Shown one piece after another: positions 9,735-19,528 of a DNA stretch of 64,000 nucleotides (position 1 is the first letter of the stretch; each line of letters begins with the position of its first letter). Origin of the DNA: Aromatoleum buckelii (lineage in GTDB: Bacteria; Pseudomonadota; Gammaproteobacteria; Burkholderiales; Rhodocyclaceae); contig NZ_WTVH02000001.1 in NCBI RefSeq assembly GCF_012910785.2, positions 124,001 to 188,000 on the forward strand, read 5' to 3'. The notes below the pieces were generated by a model, which was not told the origin of the DNA, searched no databases, and saw nothing but the letters and a program-made list of their open reading frames with translations. The position numbers and the translations under genes were made by a program.

Positions 9735-9905
9735 GCTTTGCCGCTAGCATTCAAGCACGTTCTCGCACGTGACGATATCGCAGGACCGGCTCCGCTGCAT
9801 ACTTTGCAACATTCCTTTGGGACCGCCCTGCTGCAAAAGGGCCATGACATTCGCGCCATGCAGGGGTTACTCGGTCACTCCGAAGTCTCCACCGCGATGA
9901 TCTAA
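9735..9905 (+). pseudogene. Tyrosine recombinase/integrase C-terminal fragment
   Basis: About 57 codons read as the C-terminal catalytic region of an integron- or phage-type tyrosine recombinase: [18 protein letters not shown], then [13 protein letters not shown] and a stop. In active enzymes the first motif is H-x-L-R and the protein continues to the catalytic Tyr (MIYTH). Here the Arg is replaced by Gln and the stop falls just before the Tyr, so it cannot be catalytic. No start codon or upstream domain is present. It marks a past integration next to the chemotaxis cluster. Confidence 0.7.
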
Positions 9906-10151
9906 ATTGCGCGACGGCCATGCCGACGGTGCCGAAGGCATCGTGCCGTAGGTGTAGCGGGAACGGGACGCCGGCCAAAGCCGGAAGACAGGCAGGCATA
10001 AAACTGCTTGGGGCAGCTGCGTTTTACCTACATCATCGAGCCCGCTTGGGCTTTTGACACTTCTCAGCACAGTCCCGCTCGGGCTACCTGGCGACATTGC
10101 CGCTTGGATAAAGCGGCGACATCCAGCTGACACGCGAATAACGACAGCCAT
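9906..10151. other. Intergenic stretch with a hairpin downstream of the NIT chemoreceptor
   Basis: No gene is visible between the integrase scrap and the end of the receptor gene. A hairpin with 7-bp arms lies at 10099-10117 (GCCGCTT, loop, AAGCGGC) and could slow or stop transcription coming leftward from the receptor. It lacks a U-run, so its role as a terminator is unproven. Confidence 0.3.
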
Positions 10152-12125
10152 TCATGTTCGGTACCGTGCCACCTGGTCGAGCAGCTTCCCGGACAGCGCA
10201 TCCAACCTTGCGGCGGTTTCTGCCGCCGCCTCCGCCGCCACGCTGTTCTCCTCGGTCATCTGAGCGATTTTCTCGATGCTGTTGGCCACCTGATGGACGG
10301 CAGCATCTTGCTCGCGGACCGCGTCAGCGATACTGCGGACGTTGATCGCGGCGCTAGCCGACTCGCCCTCGGCCGCCCGCAGTGTGGTTGCCGTACGCTC
10401 GACCAGTTCGAGACTTTGATCCGTCTGGGCGTTCGCGTCCCGCATGCCCGAGACCGTGTGCCTGACCTGGTTCTGGATGCCGCCGATCAGCTTGGCGATT
10501 TCTCCGGTCGCCTGCGACGTGCGCTCGGCGAGCTTACGCACTTCGTCTGCCACTACCGCAAAGCCGCGTCCCTGTTCGCCCGCGCGCGCGGCCTCGATCG
10601 CTGCATTCAATGCGAGCAGATTGGTCTGATCGGCAATCTCCTTGATCACCTGGACGATGCCGCCGATCTTCTTCGAGTCCTCGTCAAGTTGATTGACATC
10701 ATCGCGGGCATTCCGAATTAGACACGCGACGCTCTCGACGTTAGCGACCGTTTCGCGCATCGTCACCATCGCCTGGTCAATACCGCTCCGGGCGCGTTCG
10801 ACGACTTCGTCGGCGACCGTTGCGTTGCGTGACGTTTCCGAAATGCTTACGGAGGTCTCCTCTACCGCCGCTGCGACCGAGGCCGCAGCCTCGGATTGTG
10901 TCGATGAGCCCTTGGTCACTTGGATGCCTGATGCAGCCGTGGCGCGTGCGGCATCGGCGATGCCCTCACCGGACTGCTGAACCTCCCGGACGATTGCACC
11001 GAATTGCGCGAGCAAACTGTTAAATGCCTTGGCGGCCTGTCCCACTTCGTCGTCCGACGAGTACGTCATGCGTTTACTGAAGTCCCCACTGCCCTCTACG
11101 TCAGTGATCACGCGGCGCATTTCGCCCAAGGCGCGATTAAGGCGACTTGCAACTGACCAAGCCAACCAGCCGAAGAGAAAAATGCCTGTCAGACCGAGCG
11201 CCAGCGCCCGGACAAGCCTGTTTCGTGCGGCGACGGCGTCCTCCGTTGCCGAGATGCGAATCTGCTCCGCCTGCGCTTCCATCACAGACCACAGTCCATC
11301 GATATACTCCGTGATTTGCCCCCACCACTGCGTCGGTGGCACCGCCGCAAACTCCTCCCGCGCGACCGCGTCACGACTGAGCATAACCACCTGGGAGGAT
11401 GCGGCCGTCGCACGATCGACTTCGACTGCCACATCAGGCGTTCTCGCACGCACCAGGTCGAGCGCATTGCGGCCGAGTGCGCGCGTCCCCATCAACAGGT
11501 CACGCTGCGGAATGCTCATCGCCTCGGCTCCGACAATGACATTGGTCTGCGCGCGCTCGCGACCGTGAAATTCCTTTGCCCACTCGAGATCGACGTACGA
11601 AAAAATTATTCCGATAAGCCGCTCGTCGGCGCTTGCAGCCGCCAGCTTGAAGCTCGCAGCCGAGAGGGCGTTTACGCCGGTTGAGATGATGAAGGTGTAG
11701 GCTGCAGTAGCTTCCCCGACCGGGCCTGACCGAGCGTCCACGCGTGTGCGCAAACCACGCAACTCCGCCAGCGATGCAACGATTTTCGAGAGCTCCTCAC
11801 GTCCGAAGCCGCGCCATGCACGAGCGGCCTCGTCGAACGCGGAGACAGCTGCATCGGTACTTGCGCGCTGTTGCTGCAACGCATCGCCCGTGCTGCTGGC
11901 GCTGGCGAGATACCCGGCACTCTGTCCCCGCTCGCGTTGGATTTCATGCACATAGCGGCTGGCAAGAAGCATGACATTTACAAAATCACGCGTCTCCGAG
12001 GCGGACTTCCAGCGTTCATGTTGTTCGGCGAGATAGGCGCCTCCCGCGACCACAAGGAGGCCGACCGCCAGCGCGACCAGTGCGGCGAGGAGCCCGCGCA
12101 GACTAGTCCGATCCAAAAAAAGCAT
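10152..12125 (-). CDS. Methyl-accepting chemotaxis protein with NIT (nitrate/nitrite-type) sensor domain
   Basis: A 657-residue receptor. A first membrane helix (about 10-32) is followed by a long helical periplasmic domain that begins with [12 protein letters not shown] (about 64-75), the hallmark of NIT sensor domains. The second membrane helix is near 305-328, then HAMP and the signalling domain with the standard tip ([20 protein letters not shown]). NIT domains are linked to sensing nitrate or nitrite, which fits a denitrifying lifestyle, but ligand specificity is not proved. There is no tether pentapeptide at the C-terminus. It is a single-gene unit outside the main chemotaxis operon. 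Confidence 0.93.
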   Translation of the reverse strand: MLFLDRTSLRGLLAALVALAVGLLVVAGGAYLAEQHERWKSASETRDFVNVMLLASRYVHEIQRERGQSAGYLASASSTGDALQQQRASTDAAVSAFDEAARAWRGFGREELSKIVASLAELRGLRTRVDARSGPVGEATAAYTFIISTGVNALSAASFKLAAASADERLIGIIFSYVDLEWAKEFHGRERAQTNVIVGAEAMSIPQRDLLMGTRALGRNALDLVRARTPDVAVEVDRATAASSQVVMLSRDAVAREEFAAVPPTQWWGQITEYIDGLWSVMEAQAEQIRISATEDAVAARNRLVRALALGLTGIFLFGWLAWSVASRLNRALGEMRRVITDVEGSGDFSKRMTYSSDDEVGQAAKAFNSLLAQFGAIVREVQQSGEGIADAARATAASGIQVTKGSSTQSEAAASVAAAVEETSVSISETSRNATVADEVVERARSGIDQAMVTMRETVANVESVACLIRNARDDVNQLDEDSKKIGGIVQVIKEIADQTNLLALNAAIEAARAGEQGRGFAVVADEVRKLAERTSQATGEIAKLIGGIQNQVRHTVSGMRDANAQTDQSLELVERTATTLRAAEGESASAAINVRSIADAVREQDAAVHQVANSIEKIAQMTEENSVAAEAAAETAARLDALSGKLLDQVARYRT

Positions 12126-12682
12126 TTTTCGCGCCTTCCATTCAGAATATCCGCATTAGGACTGGCGCCTAGAAGATCGGACAAGGGCAGATGCCACGAG
12201 ACCGCTGCCGTTCAACCGTTTTCGATAACCGTCGGACTTGACGATGGGCGGCAAGGCCATTCAGCCAGGTCCACTTGTGAATGTGGGTAACGGCAGAAAC
12301 CGGGACGACTTGAGCCGAGAAGCCGTCCTGCGCTCGACAGAGCGCAGACACCTCGTTTCTCGATGGCGGAGGACGATGTGGAGCGCGGGGAACCAAGCCA
12401 TGGTCAGGCGGTGGACGATGTTCATTGTCATGTGCAGGTCAAGCGATCAGTCGACGACCGCGCTTTTCCAATCCTGGGTCTCGAGGCGGAGCCGACAGTT
12501 CAACCAGGAGGGCCGCTCTCAGAAAACGGAAAAATCTTGCGCTAGCAGCTGGACTAAGCATCTCTGCTCTTGCCGATGCGCTTCATTGGCGCGAGCCTCC
12601 ACAGGAGCCGAAAAATCGCGAGCAGAACCTCCTTATTCGGTGAGCTATGATGAAAAACGGGTTCAAACCCAAGGAGTCCCGG
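12126..12682. other. Divergent intergenic region
   Basis: About 550 bp between the leftward NIT receptor and the rightward exported protein. It should hold both promoters. No open frame with protein-like character, RNA gene or clear repeat was recognised. Confidence 0.4.
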
Positions 12683-14281
12683 ATGAAGATGGCCGCCTTG
12701 TTGACTCTGGTCTCATTCCTTGCCGTCACACACGCGTCAGGTACCGAACTCGGCTCTCCGGGAAGTGCTCGGATTCTCGAAATCGATGGCCGCGTGCTTG
12801 CGCCTGCGGGCGACCCCGCGTCCCCGCCGCCAGTCGATGTGCAGGGACTGCGTCATGGCAAGGAGGTGCACGCCCTGTACGACGGCCGTTTCTCCGAGCT
12901 TGCCCCGGGGTCGTTCGAAACGTTTAAATTCTTCTGGCCATTCGCCGCGCAGTTGGGCAAGCGCTGCCCGAATCTCCCGCTGGCCGACGGAAGTCTGGAC
13001 ATGCTGTCGTACATGCTTGCGACGACGGTTCAGTTTGGGGAACGACTCGTGGCCGGCCAGTCGAGCGCGGAGGAGCTGTGGCTCCTGGCCCTCGGCGCCG
13101 GTATGCAGTTCAATGAGCAGCGGGCGTGCCACTATGATCCCTCGGTTGAGAGCCGGACGGCAGCGCAAGAGCGCTGTGATCGCACCACCGCCGACAACCG
13201 CGATGCGGCGCAATCGCTGGTGAGCACCGTCGGTGCTGCCGCCGAGCACGACGCTGAACTTTTCGCGACCCGTTACGGCTGCGAAAGCCCTCAGGCGCTC
13301 CGGATGGTGAACCAGCTCCGCGACTACTCGCAGGAAGGGCCCGCCAGACTCAATTTTAAATGGCGGCTGCCGGTGCGGCGGCCGGGCGACGACAAGCTGT
13401 ACAAGACCATTTTTGACAACTGTTCGCGCAGCCAGCCGGGCACCGCCAATGAATGGTGCGCGTGCTACGTCAAGGAGCTCGCCTCGATGGGGCCTCCGTC
13501 GCGCGTGCTCGACGCGCTCGCGGCGAATCCGTTTGTGGATGGCACGTACATGTTGAACATGCCCGGCAACGACGGGCTCTACAGCTGCGCCGAACGTCAT
13601 CGTGACTACAGATCCTGGAGCGATAGCCACGCGCCGCGGACCACCGCTTGCCTGACCGACGCGAGAGCCAGCGATGGGGGAAACCAGCAGTGCGTCTACC
13701 GGGCCGCCTGGGGGAAATTCAGCCTCACGCAGGCGCAGTGCGCGAAGGAAATCTCGTCGAAGCAGTGGGGCTACATCGAAGTCGACTGTTCCCATGCCGG
13801 CTCGGCTGTTGCGCCCTCGGCCGGTCCCCGCGAATGGCGGGAGGGCCTCTACACCCGAATCTCTTACGAACAGGCGGTGGCGCCGGGCTTTACGCCTCCC
13901 TTGCCGGCGGACGCTCGCGCGAAAATTCCGCTTCTAATCCAGCTCGATCGAAATGAGGCGCCCGACGCCCTCTATCGTATTGCGCTGACCCGCCTCGCAC
14001 CGATCGATCTCTTCGGGGTCATCGGAGCGCAACGCGTTTCGGCGGGTTCCGTCCTAGGCATGGCAATCCGGAGGGAAGCCGCCGCGATGGACAAAGACGG
14101 GGCGCGCTTGCTCGTTTGTGAATACAAGACCGCGACAGGTGGCCTCCACCGACAGGGCTTCTGGTACGAAGCGGTGCCTGGTCGCATCCGAGAAGCAGCC
14201 GTCGCGGCCGAGACGAGGCCTTACTTCGCGCGTATCCCGGGCGCCGCCACTGCCTGCCCCGCTGTCCGGCCAGCGTCCTGA
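12683..14281 (+). CDS. Exported cysteine-rich protein of unknown function
   Basis: A 532-residue protein from the ATG at 12683, chosen because AAGGAG lies 6 bp upstream and the protein then begins directly with a signal peptide (MKMAALLTLVSFLAVTHASG); an ATG at 12647 is possible but would put 12 charged residues before it. The mature part is rich in cysteines spread over the whole length, suggesting disulfide bonds in the periplasm or outside. A central WCACYVKELASMG segment and the C-terminal beta-rich part resemble no family I can name. It stands alone, with a convergent small exported protein downstream. Confidence 0.75.
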   Translation: MKMAALLTLVSFLAVTHASGTELGSPGSARILEIDGRVLAPAGDPASPPPVDVQGLRHGKEVHALYDGRFSELAPGSFETFKFFWPFAAQLGKRCPNLPLADGSLDMLSYMLATTVQFGERLVAGQSSAEELWLLALGAGMQFNEQRACHYDPSVESRTAAQERCDRTTADNRDAAQSLVSTVGAAAEHDAELFATRYGCESPQALRMVNQLRDYSQEGPARLNFKWRLPVRRPGDDKLYKTIFDNCSRSQPGTANEWCACYVKELASMGPPSRVLDALAANPFVDGTYMLNMPGNDGLYSCAERHRDYRSWSDSHAPRTTACLTDARASDGGNQQCVYRAAWGKFSLTQAQCAKEISSKQWGYIEVDCSHAGSAVAPSAGPREWREGLYTRISYEQAVAPGFTPPLPADARAKIPLLIQLDRNEAPDALYRIALTRLAPIDLFGVIGAQRVSAGSVLGMAIRREAAAMDKDGARLLVCEYKTATGGLHRQGFWYEAVPGRIREAAVAAETRPYFARIPGAATACPAVRPAS

Positions 14282-14447
14282 AGGGACGAGCTTCGTTTTC
14301 GCAAGGGGCGGCTTCCCAGGCTCCCCCATTTCGAGCCGCCCATGGAAAACCCTTTGCCCGTGCGATGGGGGGCGGATGGTCAGCCAAGTTGTCGCCGCAG
14401 CGGCATCCGAGTCTTAGCGGTTTCACTGAGCACACGCACAGCCGAAC

Positions 14448-14936
14448 TTACTCGGACGGTTGAAGCCTCTTAACGTCTAATTTGTCGAATTCGAACAGGA
14501 CGGGCGATTTCGGTCCGAGTTCAACGGAGACTTTCTCCACCTGTTGCAGCCGTTGAAAGAAATCGTCAGCCTCTCGGATGCGATACGACTCATAAATGTC
14601 ATTGCTATTGGGGCTGACATGATCCGCCGCGTATACGCGTCTGGCAGTGTCATCGTCACCATTTCCGAATTCGACGGTAATGTCGCATGTTCTGGTGCAG
14701 AGCTCTTGTCCGACCGGATGGTAGAAAACAGCGATGCGACCCTTGGATGTCCTCAGCACGGTAAGTTGCCTTGCGTGGGCCGCAAGGGTGTACGCCTTTA
14801 ACACCTTCGACCCCGTCGAGGCTGGAATTTCTTCGTACACCCAGTTGAAGGCCTTGGCAAAGCAAGTCTGACCTCCAGCAAGGATCAATGCACTGAAGGC
14901 TAGTCGCAAGCCGCAATGCCGAATCGGCTTTAGCAT
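14448..14936 (-). CDS. Small exported protein of unknown function
   Basis: A 162-residue protein with an N-terminal signal peptide (about 1-28, ending near TCFAKAF). The mature protein holds a Cys pair (LCTRTCDITVEFGNG) and a predicted beta-sandwich-like pattern. No family was recognised. It converges on the exported protein at 12683-14281, with about 165 bp between stops. Confidence 0.65.
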   Translation of the reverse strand: MLKPIRHCGLRLAFSALILAGGQTCFAKAFNWVYEEIPASTGSKVLKAYTLAAHARQLTVLRTSKGRIAVFYHPVGQELCTRTCDITVEFGNGDDDTARRVYAADHVSPNSNDIYESYRIREADDFFQRLQQVEKVSVELGPKSPVLFEFDKLDVKRLQPSE

Positions 14937-15113
14937 GCTGTTTCTCCTAGCTTTATACGCGGTATTATGGAATCAAATCGGAGAATATTCCGCATGCCGA
15001 CATCCTGGAGAGAGGCCGGCACGATTGTTCTTGCTGCACTCGAAACCCACTGAAACCCAACAACTCAACGTCATTGTCTTGCTCAAACCGTCGCTTTTGA
15101 TTTGAGTCGCCCG

Positions 15114-15357
15114 TTAGAAATCGGTGAACAAGCGAGCATGAAGCGCCGCGCCCAAGCGATCGATCGCCTGATGCACCTGCGGGTAGTCGTAACCGCAATC
15201 TGCAAACGCGCCGCTCCTCACCTTGAAGCAGATGCTCGGCCTCGACGCAGTCGGTAACTTTGGCAGTGCTCGTTCGCACGGTATGAATCACTCCGCTCTT
15301 GCTGTCGGCGCCGACATCGACCGTCATGCCGAAATACCCGCCGTTGCCCCCAGCGGC
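15114..15357 (-). pseudogene. IS5-family transposase remnant
   Basis: The reverse strand reads YFGMTVDVGADSKSGVIHTV and then, after a frame change, FADCGYDYPQVHQAIDRLG. These are the catalytic-core segments of IS5-type DDE transposases (normally HFGMKAHIGVDADSG...VFGDAGY). The N- and C-terminal thirds are missing and the frame is broken, so it is a relic. No terminal repeats were found. Confidence 0.6.
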
Positions 15358-16149
15358 CGTCAGACACCCGCGGCATTTACAGCCTCGTGGGGCCATTGCG
15401 CATTGATGCCGGGGACACAGATTGTCCTGAACTTGTGTCTGCTTTATAGACGTCAGGGGAAGTCCTGGCCCGAAAAGTATCAAGGGCCGCTGAGGGTCGG
15501 GAACTCGCATTCCCAGGACAAAGGAGCTGCCTCTCAGCTCGAAATTTATGTGAACGGCAGGTGACCTACGGATTGCTGACCGACGCCGGGGGCTGGCGAA
15601 CGTCCGGACAGGCCGAGGAGGCGTCTCCGACCAATCATCTCCAACGGCCGCTGTACTTCGTCACCTGCCCTTTGGTCAGACGCGGCACGAAGGCCTGCAG
15701 GCGCAGGCTCTAATGTGTTGCATCCACCGGGTGTATCCGCACCTCAGCACTGCCGCCGCTCGATCTGCGCGGGCGGGCCGGCAGCTGAGGTTTAGGTTTG
15801 TTTGACGTCTGCCCTCCACGTGACGCGGCTGGATGACGCGAGAGCGCCTGCGGGCAGACGTTGAATAAACCTCCAGGGACGAAACCGCGGAACGCTGGTG
15901 CGCGGTTCGGGCAGGACATGGCCTATGGTGATTTGAAGTCAGCCGCTGTTCCCGGGATGACCGATGATTGGCGGATCGAACCGTCGGCAACGAACAGATC
16001 GGCACCGAGGGCGGTCATTGTCGCCACGATCGCGCGTGCCAGAAGCGGTGAATGCGGGCGATACGGCATCGAGCGACAGCCGGCCGCTCCCGGCGCCGGG
16101 AACTCGGGCGCCGATGCTGTCGTATGACGAAAGCGCTGCTGGCTGTGGA
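15358..16149. other. Stretch without recognisable genes among transposon relics
   Basis: Several short frames exist on both strands but none reads like a conserved protein, and none has a convincing start and ribosome binding site. The position between an IS5 and an IS91 relic suggests eroded mobile DNA. Confidence 0.4.
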
Positions 16150-16680
16150 TCATGGCGGTGCGCGAATCGGCTGTCGGCGCGTCATGATCTCGACGACCAG
16201 CATGGCGGCGCCGCAGCAGCGACAGACGAAGGTCGGCGGGGGCGTTACCGGGCTTTCGTTGTCGATCGGTCGGCTCGAGGCACATCGAGCAAGGCGCCTG
16301 CCGTGGCCAGATTCTGCTGTCGCCCCGCATTGGCCAGCAGTCTGTAATGACGGATGCGGTGGAAACCCATTGGCAACACATGCAGCAGGAAGCGCCGCAT
16401 GAACTCGTCGGCGGCGAGCGTCATCGTCTTGTGGCGGGTACGCCCCTTGGCCCGGTAGTCCTTCCAGCGGAAGGACACGTCATTCTCATCCATCGCCACC
16501 AATCGGCGGTTCGAGATCGCCACCCGGTGGGTGTGGCGGGAGAGGTAGGCCAATACGGCCTCGGGACCGGCGAACGGACGCTTGGCATAACCACCCACTC
16601 GCACCTGCGCAGCGGCACCTGCGGGCTGTCAGCGGCGACTCTGAGCTGCAGGGTGGGCGAGCTCAACATCAGGGAGGACG
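16150..16680 (-). pseudogene. IS91-family transposase C-terminal remnant
   Basis: The reverse strand encodes the C-terminal part of an IS91-type transposase: YAKRPFAGPEAVLAYLSRHT, then DENDVSFRWKDYRAKGR and FLLHVLPMGFHRIRHY. The zinc-ribbon-like tail (FVCRCCGAAMLVVEIM) lies in another frame and ends at 16150, so there is a frameshift between them, and a second one near 16590 after EWVV. The catalytic Tyr region is missing. It is a truncated, inactive copy. Confidence 0.75.
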
Positions 16681-16839
16681 CCTCCGCCGGAGCTCGTCGG
16701 GGGAATAATACGCATCCCCCTAAATTTCCTTCGTAGTTTGTTGCTGCCGAGCGGTTTGTATCCAGGGATAGTCGGTCAATGAGCCCAGGCGCCGAGGGTC
16801 TTCTGTCAGGGTGACAGTCGGCCATCGGCCGAGATCGGG

Positions 16840-17075
16840 TCCCCATTCGGCCACGAGGCCCAACCGGTGCAACAGGGCGTACACTCCCCACAGCGAATAG
16901 TCGACGCCGAATTCCTCCGCCAGCCGGCCGCGGATATCTTCACCCCGCCAGGCAGGCAATCCGCTCTAGGGCGGCGCCCCGGCGTGCAGGCGCGCCGCGG
17001 GTCGCGCTCCCCATGCGCCAGCGCCCGCAACTCTTCCACCGACTTCGTCGGCACCACCTCCAGCATCCGCGACAT
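16840..17075 (-). pseudogene. IS630-family transposase N-terminal remnant
   Basis: The first segment reads SVEELRALAHGERDPRRA, the start of IS630-type transposases. After a deletion and frame change it continues as WRGEDIRGRLAEEFGVDYSL and GVYALLHRLGL, the helix-turn-helix part of the same family. The DDE catalytic domain is missing. Confidence 0.65.
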
Positions 17076-17287
17076 CAGCGCTCTCCTGCCATCCATCGTC
17101 GCTTGTGCAGCCTCAGCGCTCGACCGCAGGAGAGTCAGTGGGGGTCCGTATAAGCCGGATTCGCGGAACGCTTCTGCAAAATCGACGGCGAGGGGTCTTG
17201 ACCTCACCTCGCCGTCGCGCGTCACATTATCGTTCGCGGGAGACTCCGGTTTCTTGCGCCCGCCCGGTTTGCTTGCGATCAGCGGTG

Positions 17288-18475
17288 CTACCTGCTGCCC
17301 GGCGACTTCGTGGACGCTGGAGTCGCGCCAGAGGCGGAGGCGCTCGCGCCGGCGGGACTCGTCCCGTGGGCAGACGGCGACGACCCGGTCGTCGCGGCCG
17401 AAGAACCGCCCGCAATTCCACTCGCGCCCGACGTCGAGGTCGCCTGCGCGCTCTCGGCCGTCCCCGACTTCGTCGCGGACCCCGAACCGATATGCAGGAT
17501 CCCCTGCCGCTCGGCCTCTCCCTTCGCGGCGGCAGCAGCCGCCTTGGCGACCGCCTCCATGCCGCCCGGTCCCGCGCCGGTCGTGTCGTCGCCTGCCTCC
17601 GCTGACCTGGCCTTGCGATCGACCTCGGACGCGGCGGCGCTGACCGCGGCCGTAGCGACCCGCTTGCCACGCTCCAGTTGCTCCTTGCCGGTCTCCGTGG
17701 CGCGATCGACAAGCTCATCGCGGTATTCACCGAGCAGTTCGTCTTCACGCCGCGTCGACGGCAGTCCCGCACCCAGCGCGGCGCCGATTGCCACGCCGAT
17801 CGCGCCGAGCACGAGCGGCTGCTCGGTGGCCATATAGCTCCAACCGCTGGAGGCGCGCTCCGCGTAATGCTTGGCCGAATCGCGCGCGTGGCGGCCCTGT
17901 TCGCGCATCCGCTCGCCGGCGTGCGATCCGGATTCGCGTGCGTGCCCGACGCTTTCTCGCGCGCTGTGAGCCGCGCCACTGACACTTTCCCTGACGCTGC
18001 GCGCGGCGTCGCCGACGCGATGGACCACGTCGCTCACCGCCGAACTCGCACGCTCGGCCGCGCCCTTGATCCGTCCGGTCGAGGACTCGTCGTCCGCAGC
18101 CCTCGGGCGAGCGATGTGCTCTGCACTGCGCATATGCGTGCCCGTTCCCGACGCCATCAGCCACGCGAGGCCGACCGCGACGAGTGTTGCCGGCAGCGGG
18201 TTGTCCCTGACGCTGGCGCCGAGATTCGCCACGTAATCGCCCGACCCGCGCTTCGTGTAGTCGAGCACCTGGTCGAGCAATTGCCCCGGCGACAGCCGGC
18301 GCTGGATCGCCTCGAGCGTGTCGCCCATCCGTGCGCGCTCCGCTGCGATCTCGGCCTCGATCTCGTCCGGGCTTCGGTCGGATGTCATCGGCGCATCGGG
18401 CGCGCGCGTCTGCCCCTCGTCGAGATACTGCTGCGGCTGCCGGTAAGTGGCATTCCTGGGATCGTCCGTGTTCAT
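17288..18475 (-). CDS. DUF3618-domain membrane-associated protein
   Basis: A 395-residue protein. The N-terminal DUF3618 motif is PDEIEAEIAAERARMGDTLE (about 30-50), followed by a membrane helix (about 95-110). A long Ser/Ala/Arg amphipathic stretch follows, then a second hydrophobic segment (LVLGAIGVAIGAALGAG, about 225-245) and an Ala/Gly/Ser-rich tail. The ATG at 18475 overlaps the stop of the holin-like gene by 4 bp (ATGA), so translation is probably coupled. Proteins of this type occur with holin-X-like proteins and are often tied to envelope stress; the molecular role is unknown. Longer in-frame starts upstream lie inside the neighbouring gene and are unlikely. Confidence 0.8.
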   Translation of the reverse strand: MNTDDPRNATYRQPQQYLDEGQTRAPDAPMTSDRSPDEIEAEIAAERARMGDTLEAIQRRLSPGQLLDQVLDYTKRGSGDYVANLGASVRDNPLPATLVAVGLAWLMASGTGTHMRSAEHIARPRAADDESSTGRIKGAAERASSAVSDVVHRVGDAARSVRESVSGAAHSARESVGHARESGSHAGERMREQGRHARDSAKHYAERASSGWSYMATEQPLVLGAIGVAIGAALGAGLPSTRREDELLGEYRDELVDRATETGKEQLERGKRVATAAVSAAASEVDRKARSAEAGDDTTGAGPGGMEAVAKAAAAAAKGEAERQGILHIGSGSATKSGTAESAQATSTSGASGIAGGSSAATTGSSPSAHGTSPAGASASASGATPASTKSPGSR

Positions 18476-18870
18476 CTCGTCTGCTCCTTCACGAATTCCT
18501 TGTCCCTGCGCAGCGATTGCGCGGTGCGCCGCGGCACGAGGTTGCGCGCGTCGAGGTTGTGGCGGCCGCGATTCAGCATCACCAGCCCGATGACGAGGAC
18601 GATGACGCCGACGAGCAGCGCAGCGGCCCACAGGCCGATGTCGGCGAACACGGCGATCGCGTGCGCAATGCCGTCGAGCAGCACCAGCACGCCGGCGAAC
18701 GCGATGACCCCGCCCACCGCGAGCGAGGTCAGCGCGGACGTCGTCTGCGAAATCTTTTCGCTCATCTCCGCCTTCGCGAGATCAATCTCCTTGCGCACGA
18801 GCGTCGAGGTTTCACGCATCAGATCGGTGAAGAGTTCGGGCAGGCTGCGGGTTTCCTTGTTGATGTCCAT
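18472..18870 (-). CDS. Phage-holin-family (holin-X/DUF1469-like) membrane protein
   Basis: A 132-residue protein from the ATG at 18870 (a GTG one codon earlier is possible). An amphipathic N-terminal helix (LVRKEIDLAKAEMSEKI) precedes two membrane helices (about 48-72 and 80-100) and a basic C-terminus. This is the pattern of the holin-X/DUF1469 family, which is chromosomal and not tied to prophages. Its start overlaps the stop of the upstream gene by one base (TGATG) and its stop overlaps the DUF3618 start, so the three form one translationally coupled operon. Confidence 0.82.
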   Translation of the reverse strand: MDINKETRSLPELFTDLMRETSTLVRKEIDLAKAEMSEKISQTTSALTSLAVGGVIAFAGVLVLLDGIAHAIAVFADIGLWAAALLVGVIVLVIGLVMLNRGRHNLDARNLVPRRTAQSLRRDKEFVKEQTR

Positions 18871-19519
18871 CACACTGGCCCTCCAGCCGGCAGCTTGGGT
18901 TCCCGTTCGCCCGGAGTGACGGCGGTACCGACCGAGGGATCTGCGCCGGAGACGGTGCGATCGAGCGGATTGGTCGAATGACCTGTGCCGAACGGGTGTT
19001 CTGCCGCGGGTGCGTGCGCGGCAATGGGGACGTTTGCGTCGTCCTGTTCGAAACCGGCGCGCCCTTGATAGCGCTCGAAGTCGCTCCCGCGATCCCGCTC
19101 GCCGGCGCGCTCCTGTTCGTGCGGCCGCCGCGCGGAACTCTTCAACATTCGCGCAAGCCCGAACCCCAGGACCACCGCGCCGCCGAGAAACAGCGCCGGC
19201 TGCCTGCGCGCGAGGTCCTGCGCATCCGAGATGAGGCCGTCGACCTTCTTGTGCTCCATCGACCGCGCAAAACCTTCCAGCCGGTCCGCAGCCCAGTCGA
19301 CGTAGTGGCCGACGCTCTGCTGCTCCTGCTGCTCGAGCTCGTCGCCGGCACGCCGCAATGCCCGGGCGAGACCGCCCGCGCCCTTCGCGACGCCGCTTTT
19401 CTGGCTGTCGAACAGCGACTCGGCGAGATGTTTCGCTTCGCGCCGGATCTCCCGCTCCGACCGGCCGCGCCCGCCGTCGCCTCCGTCACCCGAAGCGTTG
19501 CCCCTGCCGGCACTCGTGT

Positions 19520-19528
19520 CACCCGGCG
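19520..19528. repeat. 9-bp target-site duplication, left copy
   Basis: CACCCGGCG lies directly next to the left end of the IS256-family element and is repeated exactly at 20959-20967 next to the right end. It is a direct repeat of the size IS256-family insertion makes. Confidence 0.85.

Noticed and set aside
10039-10056. AGCCC-GCTT-GGGCT-TTTT, looks like a terminator
   Set aside because: The T-run serves rightward transcription, but no rightward gene ends there; the stem is only 5 bp.
14965-15510. A 181-codon - strand frame as a complete gene
   Set aside because: Only its middle part is protein-like and that part is an IS5 transposase core; the ends are unrelated sequence.
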